Assembly: GCA_021774795.1 (NCBI GenBank)
Contig: JAJFIR010000048.1
Span: 1-64,000, forward strand
DNA: 64,000 bases
Reading direction: 5' to 3'
Origin: Emcibacteraceae bacterium
GTDB taxonomy: Bacteria; Pseudomonadota; Alphaproteobacteria; Sphingomonadales; Emcibacteraceae
Below the pieces are notes generated by a model that saw only the letters and a list, made by a program, of their open reading frames with translations, had not been told where the DNA came from and ran no database searches. The position numbers and the translations under genes were made by a program. Below, in pieces: positions 46,420 to 56,830 of the stretch. The stretch's first letter is position 1. Each line of letters starts with the position of its first letter.

Positions 46420-48298
46420 GTTTTTCTTCGAGTTCAATCCAGTTTTCCTCAGTTGTCTGTAGTTTTAATTTAAGTTCTTTCTTTTCACGCGTAAATTGCT
46501 GCAATGCTCTTTTTGCGGCCGGATCGCCTTTAACATATAGTTTCGGATTACCAAGGGCTTTCGAATATTTCTCTACTTCTTTTGCCAGATATTCTATGCG
46601 TCTTTCAGCTTCGCGGATTTTGTCCCTTATCTGGCTTTTGTCACCGCCGGAAATTCGCCGTTTAGGCTTTTTATTGGGCTGCGCGGGAACTTTTGCATCG
46701 GGCTTCTTTTCGGCGTTGACTTTTTTCTGCGAGTTTTTTTTCCCTAATACTTCCGCTTTATAATCATTTATATCGCCGTCGAAATTTTTTACAGTGCCAT
46801 CATTGACTACCATAATTTTATCCGCGCACGCTTCCACCAGATAACTGTCATGGCTGATGATAATTACTGCACCTTCATATTCATTGATGGCATGGATCAA
46901 TGACTGGCGGCTGTCCATGTCCAAATGGTTTGTGGGTTCATCAAGAATGATCATTTGCGGCGCGTTAAAGCTCATTAACGCAAATAAAAGCCGCGCCTTT
47001 TCGCCACCGGATAGTGTGGAAATTTTATTTGTTGCTTTATCGACACCGAAACCAAATCCCCCCAACCTGGCTCGCACCTGGGTTTCTGTCGCCCCTTTCA
47101 TCAACAAACCAAGATGGGTAAGTGGCGTGCCGCTCGGCTCCAGCTCATCCTGTTGGTGTTGCGCGAAATAACCGATGCCCAGTTTTCGTGATCTGACAAT
47201 ATTACCGTCCATTGGGTTTAAACGACCGGACAGCAGTTTCGCAAAGGTTGATTTACCATTGCCGTTTTGACCAAGTAGCGCGATGCGGTCTTCTATATCA
47301 ATCCGTAAATTGAGGTTTCTGAGTATTGGTTTGTTTTCTTCATATCCAACAGAAAGTTTTTCCACTGTGATGAGCGGCGGTGCGAGTTCAACCGGGTTTG
47401 GAAAATTAAATTGAACGGTGTGCTCTTCAGCAAGGGCCGCAAGCGGCTCCATCTTTTCCAGCATTTTAATGCGGCTTTGCGCTTGCTTGGCTTTGCTGGC
47501 TTGATAGCGAAACCGGTTCACATATTTTTGAATATGGGCCCGTTCGAGTGTTTGTTTTTTAATTGCAGCGCGCCTTAGTTCTTTTTGCTCGCGGTAGGTT
47601 TTTTCGAACTTGTCGAAATTTCCACCGAAATAAGTCAGCCCACGATTTTCCAGATGAACAATGCCGTTTGCCGCTTGATTAAGCAGGTCACGATCATGGC
47701 TGATGATTAGGATAGTGTAGGGATAGTTTTTAATGAAATTTTCGAGCCATAATACGCCCTCAAGGTCCAGATAGTTTGTCGGCTCATCAAGCAAAAGTAA
47801 ATCAGGCTGCGTAAAAAGTGTGCAGGCGAGCGCCACACGCATCCGCCAGCCACTAGAAAATTCACTGCATGGGCGATGTTGTTCCTGGTCGTTAAACCCA
47901 AGGCCCGAAAGCAGACTGGCCGCGCGGGCTTCGGCGTCGTAAGCACCAATATCCTGTAATCTTTCATGGATTTGGGCAATACGTATCGGATCATCGCTGG
48001 TTTCTGCTTCTTTGTGAAGAGAGACGAGCTCTTTGTTAGAGGCGAGAACCGTTTCCAACAGTGTTTCCGGCCCGCCGGGGGCTTCCTGCGCCACTTGACC
48101 AATTTTTGCGGTTTTGCGAACTCGAATATTTCCATCGTCGCTTTCAAGTTCACCTAAAATCAACTTATAAAGGGTGGTTTTTCCAGAACCGTTTCTTCCG
48201 ACAATACCAATCTTATGCCCAGCTGGCACTGTAACGCTGGCTTTTTCAAGTAACAATTTACCTGCAATTCGATATGTAAGATCGGTTATTTGTAACAT
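46409..48298 (-). CDS. ABC-F family ATPase (YheS/Uup-like)
   Basis: A 629-residue soluble protein with two ABC domains. Walker A motifs GRNGSGKTTLYKL and GQNGNGKSTFAKL, two signature motifs (the second LSGGEKARLLFAL) and two Walker B DEPTNYLDL/DEPTNHLDM stretches are present, with the ABC-F interdomain linker (RYQASKAKQAQSRIKMLEKME). ABC-F proteins bind the ribosomal E-site to relieve stalling. The length and a C-terminal charged coiled coil point to YheS or Uup rather than EttA. Position beside ndk is usual in Alphaproteobacteria. Confidence 0.92.
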   Translation of the reverse strand: MLQITDLTYRIAGKLLLEKASVTVPAGHKIGIVGRNGSGKTTLYKLILGELESDDGNIRVRKTAKIGQVAQEAPGGPETLLETVLASNKELVSLHKEAETSDDPIRIAQIHERLQDIGAYDAEARAASLLSGLGFNDQEQHRPCSEFSSGWRMRVALACTLFTQPDLLLLDEPTNYLDLEGVLWLENFIKNYPYTILIISHDRDLLNQAANGIVHLENRGLTYFGGNFDKFEKTYREQKELRRAAIKKQTLERAHIQKYVNRFRYQASKAKQAQSRIKMLEKMEPLAALAEEHTVQFNFPNPVELAPPLITVEKLSVGYEENKPILRNLNLRIDIEDRIALLGQNGNGKSTFAKLLSGRLNPMDGNIVRSRKLGIGYFAQHQQDELEPSGTPLTHLGLLMKGATETQVRARLGGFGFGVDKATNKISTLSGGEKARLLFALMSFNAPQMIILDEPTNHLDMDSRQSLIHAINEYEGAVIIISHDSYLVEACADKIMVVNDGTVKNFDGDINDYKAEVLGKKNSQKKVNAEKKPDAKVPAQPNKKPKRRISGGDKSQIRDKIREAERRIEYLAKEVEKYSKALGNPKLYVKGDPAAKRALQQFTREKKELKLKLQTTEENWIELEEKLNQ

Positions 48299-48461
48299 AA
48301 GGTCGGTACGCGCTTTGTCTAAAAAGAAATATCATTAGTTGAAAAAAGTCTTGTATCAGGTTCACCGGAAAGATCAACGCAAATTAAACGTTGAAGTTTA
48401 GCAAAATACACACTATAACGCGCGCCAATAGCTCAGTAATTTAAAAGTTAAGGAAATCAGC

Positions 48462-48884
48462 ATGGCTTTACAACGTACATTTTCGATCATCAAACCTGAT
48501 GCAACAAAACGCAACCTGACGGGTGCAGTTATCAAAAAATTGGAAGATGGTGGCCTACGTGTTGTTGCCTCAAAGCGTATCCATATGACCAGAGAAAAAG
48601 CAGAAGGTTTCTATGCCGTTCATTCAGAGCGCCCATTTTTCGGTGAACTATGTGATTTTATGATTTCCGAGCCAGTTGTCGTCCAGGTACTTGAAGGCGA
48701 AAACGCGGTTGCGTTAAATCGGGAAATTATGGGTGCAACCAACCCGGAAGAAGCCACGGAAGGCACAATTCGTAAGGAATTCGCGTTATCAATCGGTGAA
48801 AATTCCGTTCACGGGTCAGACAGCCTGGAAAACGCAAAAATTGAAATCGAATATTTCTTCAATGATGCTGAAATCGTTGGCTAA
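48462..48884 (+). CDS. ndk: Nucleoside diphosphate kinase
   Basis: Balances NTP pools by phosphate transfer through a phospho-histidine. [16 protein letters not shown] opens the protein and the active-site region [13 protein letters not shown] holds the catalytic His near residue 117. 140 residues. A terminator follows directly. Confidence 0.97.
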   Translation: MALQRTFSIIKPDATKRNLTGAVIKKLEDGGLRVVASKRIHMTREKAEGFYAVHSERPFFGELCDFMISEPVVVQVLEGENAVALNREIMGATNPEEATEGTIRKEFALSIGENSVHGSDSLENAKIEIEYFFNDAEIVG

Positions 48885-48910
48885 GTTCCGATTTTATTTA
48901 ACACGTTAAG

Positions 48911-48944
48911 AAACCGTTTTTGAATTTCAAAGACGGTTTTTTTA
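48911..48944 (+). terminator. Rho-independent terminator of ndk
   Basis: AAACCGT and ACGGTTT arms around a 15-base loop are followed by eight T residues. The T-tract runs into the stop codon of convergent purN (48942-48944). The left flank has no A-run, so it works only for ndk. Confidence 0.8.
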
Positions 48945-49589
48945 TTCGATGACTGGATTGATGATATTTTTATCCGCGTAATCAGTATTACTAATTCTAA
49001 TTTTATTGCTAACGACGCGGACACGACCTTCCGCCACCAGTTTTAAAGCTTGCGGATATATTAAATGCTCTAGTTCAAGCACTCGCGCGGCTAATTCTTC
49101 CGCGGTTTCATTTGGATTTATTGCAATCACTGCTTGATTAATTATTGGCCCGTCATCAAGTTCTGGATTGACGAAATGGACGGTGCAGCCGCTGAAGCGC
49201 ACACCGGCTTCGAGTGCCCGTTCTTGGGTGTGAAGGCCTCTGAAAGCGGGAAGCAGGGAAGGGTGAATGTTAAGCATCCTGTTTTTCCAGCGGTTTACGA
49301 ACCGCGCATCCAATATTCTCATGAATCCTGCTAAACAAATAAGTTTTGCACCGCTAGCTGTAATCTCGGTATGTAGTCTCTCTTCAAATGCTTCGCGACT
49401 TTCAAAGTCACGATGGTTGATAACCATGGTATCAATACCGGCCTTTTTTGCACGCTCTAAGCCATATGCGTCAGGCACATTGGAAAATACTTTTAAAATT
49501 TCAGCAGGAAAGCCATCTTGTGCGCATGCATCTATTAACGCTTGTAGGTTTGTTCCTCCGCCTGATATTAAAACCGCGACTTTGACCAT
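48942..49589 (-). CDS. purN: Phosphoribosylglycinamide formyltransferase
   Basis: Formylates GAR using 10-formyl-THF in purine synthesis. AVLISGGGTNLQALIDA, the catalytic segment NIHPSLLPAFRG and the CTVHFVNPELDDGPII motif are diagnostic. 215 residues. It follows purM by 17 bases in the usual purM-purN order. Confidence 0.96.
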   Translation of the reverse strand: MVKVAVLISGGGTNLQALIDACAQDGFPAEILKVFSNVPDAYGLERAKKAGIDTMVINHRDFESREAFEERLHTEITASGAKLICLAGFMRILDARFVNRWKNRMLNIHPSLLPAFRGLHTQERALEAGVRFSGCTVHFVNPELDDGPIINQAVIAINPNETAEELAARVLELEHLIYPQALKLVAEGRVRVVSNKIRISNTDYADKNIINPVIE

Positions 49590-49606
49590 TCATATATTCC
49601 TATCTA

Positions 49607-50707
49607 TTAATGAGCTGAACTCGCGGTCCAATCTTCGGCATAACCCCAACTGCCATTCTTCCCTGTGACGACCGTAGAAGATTCCGGTCCTGTTTTTACC
49701 CGGACAGTGCCAATATTGTATACTGTTTCGCCATACTCCTTGAATATCTGGGTGGTTTCGGCCACTTTTTCCGCCGGAACGATAACTGCCATTCCAATAC
49801 CGCAGTTAAATGTCTTGGCCATTTCCATTGGGGTAATGTTTCCGGTAACGCGTAACCAGTTAAATACGGGCGGTAAATTCCATAAGCTCGCATCCACATC
49901 AACGGTGACACCCCCCGGTAATATGCGCGGAATATTTTCAACGAATCCGCCACCCGTTATGTGGCTAAGTCCTTTAATACAGTCATTTTTAAGGGCGGCA
50001 AGGCAGCTTTTTACATAAATTTTTGTTGGCTCAAGCAATGCTTCGCCGTACGTTTTACTTTCGTCGAAAGAACATTTGTCGTTATAAGAAGTGCCTGATA
50101 TTTCAATTAGCTTCCTAACCAATGAAAAGCCGTTAGAATGTACGCCACTTGACGCAAGCCCAAGCACAACGTCACCTTCGCAAACAGACTTGCCGTCAAT
50201 TATGCGTGATCTTTCGACAGCGCCGACACAAAAGCCAGCAAGATCATAGTCACCGTCCGAATACATTCCAGGCATTTCTGCGGTCTCACCGCCGATTAGC
50301 GCAGCATTTGATTGACGACATCCTTCTGCGATACCGTCGATGATTGCCTTTCCAACGTCGATCGTTAAATGGCCGGTGGCATAGTAATCAAGAAAGAACA
50401 ACGGTTCAGCACCCTGCACAATCAAATCGTTGACGCACATTGCAACCAAATCAATGCCGACTGTGTCGTGTTTTCCGCTTTCAATAGCTACTTTCAACTT
50501 CGTACCAACACCATCGGTCCCGGAAACAAGGATGGGATCGTTGAAACCTGCTGCTTTAAGATCAAACAGCGCACCAAACCCTCCCAGATCGGGATTTGAC
50601 CCAGTCCTTTGTGTAGACGCGGCCGCGGGTTTGATGGCATCTACGAGGGCGTTGCCGGCATCAATGTCGACACCAGCGTCCTTATAACTATAAGATTTAT
50701 TGCTCAA
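49607..50707 (-). CDS. purM: Phosphoribosylformylglycinamidine cyclo-ligase
   Basis: AIR synthetase, step five of purine synthesis. [26 protein letters not shown] and [11 protein letters not shown] are present. The likely start is TTG 50707 ([13 protein letters not shown]), with GGGAAAG about eight bases before it; the track's TTG at 50728 is seven codons earlier and less well placed. 366 residues. Divergent from the DUF2066 gene across about 210 AT-rich bases that must hold both promoters. Confidence 0.94.
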   Translation of the reverse strand: MSNKSYSYKDAGVDIDAGNALVDAIKPAAASTQRTGSNPDLGGFGALFDLKAAGFNDPILVSGTDGVGTKLKVAIESGKHDTVGIDLVAMCVNDLIVQGAEPLFFLDYYATGHLTIDVGKAIIDGIAEGCRQSNAALIGGETAEMPGMYSDGDYDLAGFCVGAVERSRIIDGKSVCEGDVVLGLASSGVHSNGFSLVRKLIEISGTSYNDKCSFDESKTYGEALLEPTKIYVKSCLAALKNDCIKGLSHITGGGFVENIPRILPGGVTVDVDASLWNLPPVFNWLRVTGNITPMEMAKTFNCGIGMAVIVPAEKVAETTQIFKEYGETVYNIGTVRVKTGPESSTVVTGKNGSWGYAEDWTASSAH

Positions 50708-50918
50708 TTTGAATTCTTTCCCGTACAAATTATATAAGAATAAGATATAAGGTGCTTGATAAAAAAAGGCTATAAAAAATTACGCTGAAATATAAATCAT
50801 ATACCTACATTAAAGTTGCAATTAAACTGTAACATAAGTTAATTATAACTACTGCCATAGTGATGACATGATAGATTATTATATTAAGCTCTCTATAATC
50901 AAAAAAGAGTAATAAAAA

Positions 50919-52109
50919 TTGACAATAAAATACTTTAAAACAAATACTTATTATGTATACTTAATCTTATTGTTTAATGTAAGTCTTGCTTTAACATATA
51001 CAGCTTTCGGGCAGGCAGGATTGGACAGTCTGGACCGGGAAGCCAGCATTTATACCATTTATAATGTTGAAGTGGATGAAACTTCTCGAAATGTAACGAC
51101 AGCACGTGACCGCGCGCTAAGCAAAGGACAACGTCAAGCGCTAGAAGGTTTATTTAGGCGTATTATCTTAATTTCTGACCGGGAAAAATTACCTGAATTT
51201 TCGGATGCGGAGGTGACAGAATTCATTAGCGGATTTGAAATAAATAATGAACGTCGATCGACGGTGCGCTATATCGCATCTTTGGTGGTTCATTTTAACC
51301 GCACCAAAATCACTGAAGTTTTAAGTGACTACGAAATACCCTATGCGGAAACCCTTGGCACAGCAGTAAGCGTGCTTCCTGTTCTTGAGGAAGCGGGTGC
51401 TTTAAGATTGTGGGAAAAGGACAATAAGTGGCGGGAAGCATGGGAAAACTACGACGTTATTAACAATTTGGTACCAATTAATACGCCGGTACCCACGTTG
51501 AAGAACCGCATGTATATTAGTGCCTTACAAGCAAAGTCCGGTGATCAAAGGAGTATTAAGTCATTTATAGGTGAAAATAGATTAAATGATTTAATCATAG
51601 CCACTGCGACGATAAAAAAAGATGTCAATAACGATCAGTTGCAGCTGAATATTCATTTAAAGCGTAACAATCCAAATTTGGAAGAAGATAATATGTCGAA
51701 AGACATTTCGGTGTCCGTTCCGACGCACAATGAAATGGGTGAAATCAATGATAAGGCGTTATTTGAAGCAGGTGTAGATGCAGCCAGTGACTGGGTAGAT
51801 GATTTATGGAAATCAAAAGTGCTTGTGAATTATGGTGTTGCATCAAAAATTAGAGCCAGCGGATATTTGAACGAGGTTAGCGATTGGCTAATTATTCAAA
51901 AGCAGCTCGCAAAAGTAAATTTGGTTCGAAACATCAATCTAAAAAGCATCACTATCAATAATGTAGACCTCGAAATCGAATTTGCCGGTGATGAAGAACA
52001 ACTGGCTTTATCTCTTGCCCAACAGGGGCTTACCCTGGAACAAGGTGAAATTGACAACAAATGGGCTATTGGCTTAACCGGCTTTGCACAATCTACGGGT
52101 AGAAACTAA
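50919..52109 (+). CDS. DUF2066-domain protein, exported
   Basis: A 396-residue protein with an N-terminal signal sequence (hydrophobic YLILLFNVSLALTYTAF, then GQ). The region starting YTIYNVEVDETSRNVTTARDRALSKGQRQAL is the DUF2066 signature. Members typically lie between purM and hda in Alphaproteobacteria, as here, and have no established function. Start TTG 50919; a TATAAT hexamer at 50894-50899 is the only clear promoter element. It is 2 bases from hda, so they are probably one transcript. Confidence 0.85.
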   Translation: MTIKYFKTNTYYVYLILLFNVSLALTYTAFGQAGLDSLDREASIYTIYNVEVDETSRNVTTARDRALSKGQRQALEGLFRRIILISDREKLPEFSDAEVTEFISGFEINNERRSTVRYIASLVVHFNRTKITEVLSDYEIPYAETLGTAVSVLPVLEEAGALRLWEKDNKWREAWENYDVINNLVPINTPVPTLKNRMYISALQAKSGDQRSIKSFIGENRLNDLIIATATIKKDVNNDQLQLNIHLKRNNPNLEEDNMSKDISVSVPTHNEMGEINDKALFEAGVDAASDWVDDLWKSKVLVNYGVASKIRASGYLNEVSDWLIIQKQLAKVNLVRNINLKSITINNVDLEIEFAGDEEQLALSLAQQGLTLEQGEIDNKWAIGLTGFAQSTGRN

Positions 52110-52111
52110 CA

Positions 52112-52822
52112 ATGGGCAAGCAGCAAAAAACGCCGAAACAGTTGTTGCTCAACTGGCCGGTAAGTGAAAAATTTGCGCAAAGCAATTTTCTTCCAGCAGT
52201 TTCAAACGAAAAAGCAGTAAAATGGATTGATAGCTGGCCGAACTGGCAACGCGGCGAAGAACAATTTCATTGTTTAATTATATATGGGCCAGACGGATGC
52301 GGAAAAACGCATCTTGCCCATGTGTGGCAAAAGATTTCAAAGGCAAAAATTATTGCTGGTGAAGATCTTGGCAAATCGGACTTTATTTCGGGGGATAATT
52401 TAGTTTTTGTTGTTGAAGATGTCGATAGTTTTGTGAACAATTCAACTACTCAGGAAGCTCTTTTGCATCTTTTAAACTGGACCAGAGAGCAGGGTGGTTA
52501 TATTTTATTGACGGCACGGAAACGACCGAAGAAGTGGCCGATCAATTTAGCGGACTTATCTTCGCGACTATTAGCTTCGGAGGCTTCAAAAATAAGTTTG
52601 CCGGATGATGATCTTCTGAAAGATATCATGATTAAGCAGTTTTCCGATCGTCAAATTACTTTATCTAAGGACGTAATTAAGTATCTTATTGCGCGTACAG
52701 AACGATCTTTTGATGCAATAAGAAACTTGGTTAAAGATATTGATAACTTGTCGATGTCAGAAAAAAAGAAAATCACGATACCTGTGGTGAAAAGGGTGCT
52801 TGAAGATAGGGTTGAGGGATAA
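52112..52822 (+). CDS. hda: DnaA-homologous replication regulator Hda (HdaA)
   Basis: Hda with the loaded clamp stimulates hydrolysis of DnaA-bound ATP, preventing re-initiation. The 236-residue protein matches DnaA's AAA+ domain without the DNA-binding domain: Walker A GPDGCGKTHLAHVW, Walker B FVVEDVDSF, sensor-1 GYILLTARKRP and the lid SRLLASEASKISLPDDDLLKDIM. The N-terminal KQLLLNWPV stretch resembles the QLxLxF-like clamp-binding peptide expected there. It is followed by ppk 8 bases later. Confidence 0.92.
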   Translation: MGKQQKTPKQLLLNWPVSEKFAQSNFLPAVSNEKAVKWIDSWPNWQRGEEQFHCLIIYGPDGCGKTHLAHVWQKISKAKIIAGEDLGKSDFISGDNLVFVVEDVDSFVNNSTTQEALLHLLNWTREQGGYILLTARKRPKKWPINLADLSSRLLASEASKISLPDDDLLKDIMIKQFSDRQITLSKDVIKYLIARTERSFDAIRNLVKDIDNLSMSEKKKITIPVVKRVLEDRVEG

Positions 52823-52830
52823 AATAATAT

Positions 52831-54939
52831 ATGAAATCGTTAGACGAATTTAGTGCTTCTCAGAAGTTAATTAATCGCGAACTATCGTGGCTTTCCTTTA
52901 ATATACGGGTGATGGAGCAATCTTCAAATAAAAGATATCCTTTGCTTGAAAGGTTACGGTTTTTATCAATTTCTGGCAGCAATCTTGACGAATTTTATAT
53001 GGTTAGAGTCGCCGGCCTTAGAAATTTAATGATGGCAGAGGCAAATGTCATAAGCGATGACGGCCTTACAGAAAGTGAACAACTTATAAAAATCAGTGCT
53101 CTCTCATCAGAACTTGTAAAAAAACAACAAGTTGAGTGTGCTGAACTATTAAGAGAACTAAAAAAAAATAAATTGAGCCTTCTCGAAGCTGATGATTTAA
53201 CCAATGGGGAAAAAAAATGGCTTGAAGTATATTTTTTGGAAGAATTATTTCCTATCTTGACGCCACTGGCGATTGATTTAGCACATCCTTTCCCTTTTAT
53301 TGCAAACCTTGGTTTTTCATTGATTGTCGATTTAAGACGCAATGAAGACAATAAGCCGTTATTAGCACTGATACCTATCCCTACCCAAACTAAGCGATTT
53401 ATCAGGCTAGCCGATATAAAAGGTGAGATAAGGTTTATTTCTCTCGAAAATGTGCTTAGCTTGTTTATCGGTCATATTTTTCCAAACTATGCATTGATAG
53501 GTGAAGGTATCTTCCGGATTATCAGGGATAGTGAGCTGGAAGTGGAAGAAAAAGCCGAAGATCTGGTGCTGGTTTTTGAGAGCGCATTGAAAAGAAGACG
53601 TCGCGGCAATGTTGTTAGACTCGAAGTAAATTCATCGATGCCAAAAAATTTACGACGGATCATTAGAAAAGAGCTCGAAGTCAGTAAAGAAGAAATTATC
53701 AATATAGATGGAATATTAGGCCTATCTGAACTCAGTGATTTGATCGTGGATGACAGGAAAGACTTGATATTCGAGCCTTTCAGCCCCCGCTTTCCAAGAA
53801 GGGTCAAAGAATTTAGTGGCGATATATTTGCCGCAATAACTCAAAAAGATTTTGTTGTTCATCACCCGTTTGAAAGTTTTGATGTGGTTGTAAGTTTTAT
53901 TCAGCAGGCAGCCCAGGATGACGATGTGCTGGCTATTAAACAAACATTATACAGAACCGGTGATAATAGCCCTATCGTCGAAGCACTTATTAAAGCCGCA
54001 GAGTCAGGAAAGTCAGTTACTGCTCTTGTGGAACTTAAGGCGCGCTTTGATGAAGCCAGGAATATTAAATGGGCGCAGGATATGGAGCGCGCCGGTGTAC
54101 AGGTAGTTTTCGGGTTTCTTGAACTTAAAACACATGCAAAAATTTCGGTGGTAATTCGCCGTGAAGACGAGAAGCTGAAGTCATATGTTCATTTTGGAAC
54201 GGGTAATTATCACCCGCAAACTGCAAAAGTATATACTGATATTTCATTCTTTACCGACAATAAAGAGCTTGGTCATGATGCTGTTCACATTTTTAATTAT
54301 CTGACGGGTAACACAGTACCCACTTCGCTACAAAAAGCAAAGATATCCCCTTTTTATATTAGATCGAGTTTAATTGGCCTCATCGATCAGGAAATAGAAT
54401 TTGCGCGAATAGGTAAGCCGGCTAATATCTGGATCAAATTAAACGCATTAGTCGATCCTGCTATCATCGAGAAGCTATATGAAGCATCAAATGCCGGTGT
54501 TAGTATTGACATGGTTGTTCGTGGGATTTGTTGTCTAAGAGCTGGTGTTAAAGGTATGTCAGAAAATATTCGGGTAAAAAGCATCGTTGGTCGGTTTTTG
54601 GAGCATGCTAGAATCGTATGTTTTGGCAATGGAGAGTTATTACCCTCTAAAAATGCGAAAGTGTTTATATCATCGGCGGATTGGATGCCACGAAATTTTG
54701 ATCGTCGGGTTGAAATTCTTGTTCCACTCGAAAACCCGACTGTGCACTCGCAAGTGCTGGACCAAATTATGGTCTCGAATATAAAAGATACAGAACAGAG
54801 TTGGACTTTAAAAAATGATGACCGCTATAAGAAAGTTGAAGCTGAAGATGAAATATTTTCCGCTCATCAATATTTTATGACCAATCCGAGTCTGTCCGGG
54901 GTGGGCTCCGTTAATGTTGAAGACGAAGATAAAGAATAA
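52831..54939 (+). CDS. ppk1: Polyphosphate kinase 1
   Basis: Makes polyphosphate from ATP. The N-terminal INRELSWLSFNIRVMEQ, the SGSNLDEFYMVRVAGL segment, the PLD-like catalytic domains and the phospho-histidine region VHFGTGNYHPQTAKVYTD are all recognisable. 702 residues, normal length. Directly upstream of an exopolyphosphatase gene, giving a synthesis-degradation pair. Confidence 0.96.
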   Translation: MKSLDEFSASQKLINRELSWLSFNIRVMEQSSNKRYPLLERLRFLSISGSNLDEFYMVRVAGLRNLMMAEANVISDDGLTESEQLIKISALSSELVKKQQVECAELLRELKKNKLSLLEADDLTNGEKKWLEVYFLEELFPILTPLAIDLAHPFPFIANLGFSLIVDLRRNEDNKPLLALIPIPTQTKRFIRLADIKGEIRFISLENVLSLFIGHIFPNYALIGEGIFRIIRDSELEVEEKAEDLVLVFESALKRRRRGNVVRLEVNSSMPKNLRRIIRKELEVSKEEIINIDGILGLSELSDLIVDDRKDLIFEPFSPRFPRRVKEFSGDIFAAITQKDFVVHHPFESFDVVVSFIQQAAQDDDVLAIKQTLYRTGDNSPIVEALIKAAESGKSVTALVELKARFDEARNIKWAQDMERAGVQVVFGFLELKTHAKISVVIRREDEKLKSYVHFGTGNYHPQTAKVYTDISFFTDNKELGHDAVHIFNYLTGNTVPTSLQKAKISPFYIRSSLIGLIDQEIEFARIGKPANIWIKLNALVDPAIIEKLYEASNAGVSIDMVVRGICCLRAGVKGMSENIRVKSIVGRFLEHARIVCFGNGELLPSKNAKVFISSADWMPRNFDRRVEILVPLENPTVHSQVLDQIMVSNIKDTEQSWTLKNDDRYKKVEAEDEIFSAHQYFMTNPSLSGVGSVNVEDEDKE

Positions 54940-54959
54940 AAAGATTTAAGGGAAAATAA

Positions 54960-56429
54960 GTGGGAAAATTTGCTGTCATAGATATAGGTTCCAATACCGT
55001 GCGCCTTGTTGTCTACGAAAACCGCGAGCGGGCGCCCTATGTGGTTTTTAATGAAAAAGTCTTCTGTGGTCTGGGCCGGGGTGTATCAGAAACCGGTATA
55101 ATGATAGATGAAGCCATGGATCTTGCCACCTCGACGTTAAAGCGGTTTGCACTGCTTCTTGGTAAGATGGACATCAAGGATCCACGCGTCGTTGCGACTT
55201 CTGCCGTTCGCGATGCCGGCAACGGTCAATATTTTATTGAGCATATAAAAAACGTAACCGGCCTTGTTATTGAGGTGATTGACGGTATAGAAGAAGCTAG
55301 ACTAACGGGATGTGGTGTTATTTGTGCGGTACCTCATGCGTCCGGAATAGTAGGCGATCTTGGGGGAGGTAGTCTTGAGTTGGCGATTGTTAACGATAAA
55401 CGCGTATCCAATGAAAAAACCTTGCCTATCGGTCCTCTCAGGCTTCAGGATCGGGACGGACGATGGATGAATAGTCCTAAATCAATCGTAAAACGCAATT
55501 TGAGAACGGTCGAATGGTTGAATGATGCCAAGGGTAAAAAATTCTATGCTGTTGGCGGGGCGTGGCGTTCGCTGGCGCGGATACATATGAAAGTTGTCGG
55601 GTATCAACATATCAATATGCACAACTATCTTATACCGGTTGATGAAATTACGGCTCTGGCTAAACGTATTTCTAAAATGAGCTTAATTGAGCTGGACGAA
55701 TATCGCCCTTATATTTCTGAAAAGCGTGTAAATATAATTTCTCTTGCGTCATTAACGCTTTATCAATTATTGAAGATCATAAAACCATCCAAATTCATTG
55801 TGTCTGCTTTTGGCGTGCGTGAAGGATTGCTCTATGATGAAATGGATGAGGAAGTCAGAAAACAGGACCCACTTATAGTAGGGTGTCATCAAGTGGCGGA
55901 AATGACCGGCCGTTTCACAGAACACGGAAAAAGGCTATATGACTGGATTAATCCGTTATTCAGTGATGAAACCGATGAACACAGACGCCTGCGCCTTGCT
56001 ATTTGCATATTGAGCGATGTTGGATGGCGTGGTCATCCCGAATACCGCGCGGAAAAAGTGGTGGCCGAAGTTTTATACGGGCGTCTTGGCGGTATAAATC
56101 ATTGGGGTGCGGGACTTATTGCCATGGCTTTATATGTTTGCTATGGCGGTTCTAAAAATCGTGCGCGGCAGGTTGATACGGCAATGTCACTGATAAGTAG
56201 GGAAGATATGTATTATGCCAAAAAAATTGGTATGGCGTTAAGACTGGCGCAAAGACTATCAGCAGGTACGTCCAGAGGATTAAAACTAGCAGAATTATCC
56301 GTGAATAGTACAAGGCTTCTTATGAAAGTTAAAGAAGATAAGGTGGATATAGTGAATGATGTTGTCACCAGTCGGCTTGATGATTTAGCAGAATATATTG
56401 ATCTGGAGTCTCGGATTACAACTTTTTGA
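54960..56429 (+). CDS. ppx: Exopolyphosphatase, Ppx/GppA family (long form)
   Basis: A 489-residue family member with phosphate-1 motif FAVIDIGSNTVRLVVYE, phosphate-2 motif VGDLGGGSLELAI, and a C-terminal HD-like helical domain of about 180 residues missing in the short paralogue at 3433. Located 20 bases after ppk, so polyphosphate hydrolysis is the likely role. Start GTG 54960 with AGGGAAAA before it. Confidence 0.92.
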   Translation: MGKFAVIDIGSNTVRLVVYENRERAPYVVFNEKVFCGLGRGVSETGIMIDEAMDLATSTLKRFALLLGKMDIKDPRVVATSAVRDAGNGQYFIEHIKNVTGLVIEVIDGIEEARLTGCGVICAVPHASGIVGDLGGGSLELAIVNDKRVSNEKTLPIGPLRLQDRDGRWMNSPKSIVKRNLRTVEWLNDAKGKKFYAVGGAWRSLARIHMKVVGYQHINMHNYLIPVDEITALAKRISKMSLIELDEYRPYISEKRVNIISLASLTLYQLLKIIKPSKFIVSAFGVREGLLYDEMDEEVRKQDPLIVGCHQVAEMTGRFTEHGKRLYDWINPLFSDETDEHRRLRLAICILSDVGWRGHPEYRAEKVVAEVLYGRLGGINHWGAGLIAMALYVCYGGSKNRARQVDTAMSLISREDMYYAKKIGMALRLAQRLSAGTSRGLKLAELSVNSTRLLMKVKEDKVDIVNDVVTSRLDDLAEYIDLESRITTF

Positions 56430-56502
56430 TTTTATAGCAAAACGCTTAGTATAGTGTTTTGTCAATTTACAGACAGGTTTTATTAAATGCAAAGGAAATA
56501 TC

Positions 56503-56820
56503 ATGGCAACTGCTATCGTCAAATATACATTGGATAAAGATATCCAGCGATCTGAAGTAATTGAACGCTTCAATATGGCTGCGGAGACCACTTTTAAAGG
56601 CATGGTCGGACTATACAGTAAACAATTTTGTTATGACAAATCGACTGGTAATTGTTTGTCAGTCTATCATTGGCATTCTAAAGATCATGCCGAAGCATTT
56701 TTCTCAGATAATTTTATTGAAAATTTCGAAAAAATTGTTGGCGTCGTGCCGTCGTTTGAAATTTTGGATTGTCTGGTCGCGGTTGATAACAGAGCCGGTG
56801 ACATTATTATTCACGAATGA
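56503..56820 (+). CDS. Small protein, probable dimeric alpha/beta-barrel (monooxygenase-like) fold
   Basis: A 105-residue protein not confidently assigned. The pattern of an initial strand (ATAIVKYTLDKD), a helix (SEVIERFNMAAETTF), then GLYSKQFCYDK and CLSVYHWHSKDHAEAFF resembles YdhR/ABM-type ferredoxin-like dimeric barrels, some of which are monooxygenases or haem-degrading enzymes. AAAGGAAA precedes the ATG. It lies between ppx and convergent rnd, with a 10-base gap to the rnd stop. Fold is an inference; function unknown. Confidence 0.65.
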   Translation: MATAIVKYTLDKDIQRSEVIERFNMAAETTFKGMVGLYSKQFCYDKSTGNCLSVYHWHSKDHAEAFFSDNFIENFEKIVGVVPSFEILDCLVAVDNRAGDIIIHE

Positions 56821-56830
56821 TACGCCGACG

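Noticed and set aside
47707-48153. 148-residue minus-strand ORF within the ABC-F gene
   Set aside because: Same strand but a different frame inside a conserved ABC ATPase; the ABC-F frame carries all motifs.
48421-48461. Possible tRNA (contains AATAGCTCAG, like a D-arm)
   Set aside because: No acceptor stem, anticodon arm or T-loop can be drawn around it; it is the ndk upstream region.
49267-49668. 133-residue plus-strand ORF over purN
   Set aside because: Antisense shadow of the conserved purN/purM coding sequence; composition does not suggest a real protein.
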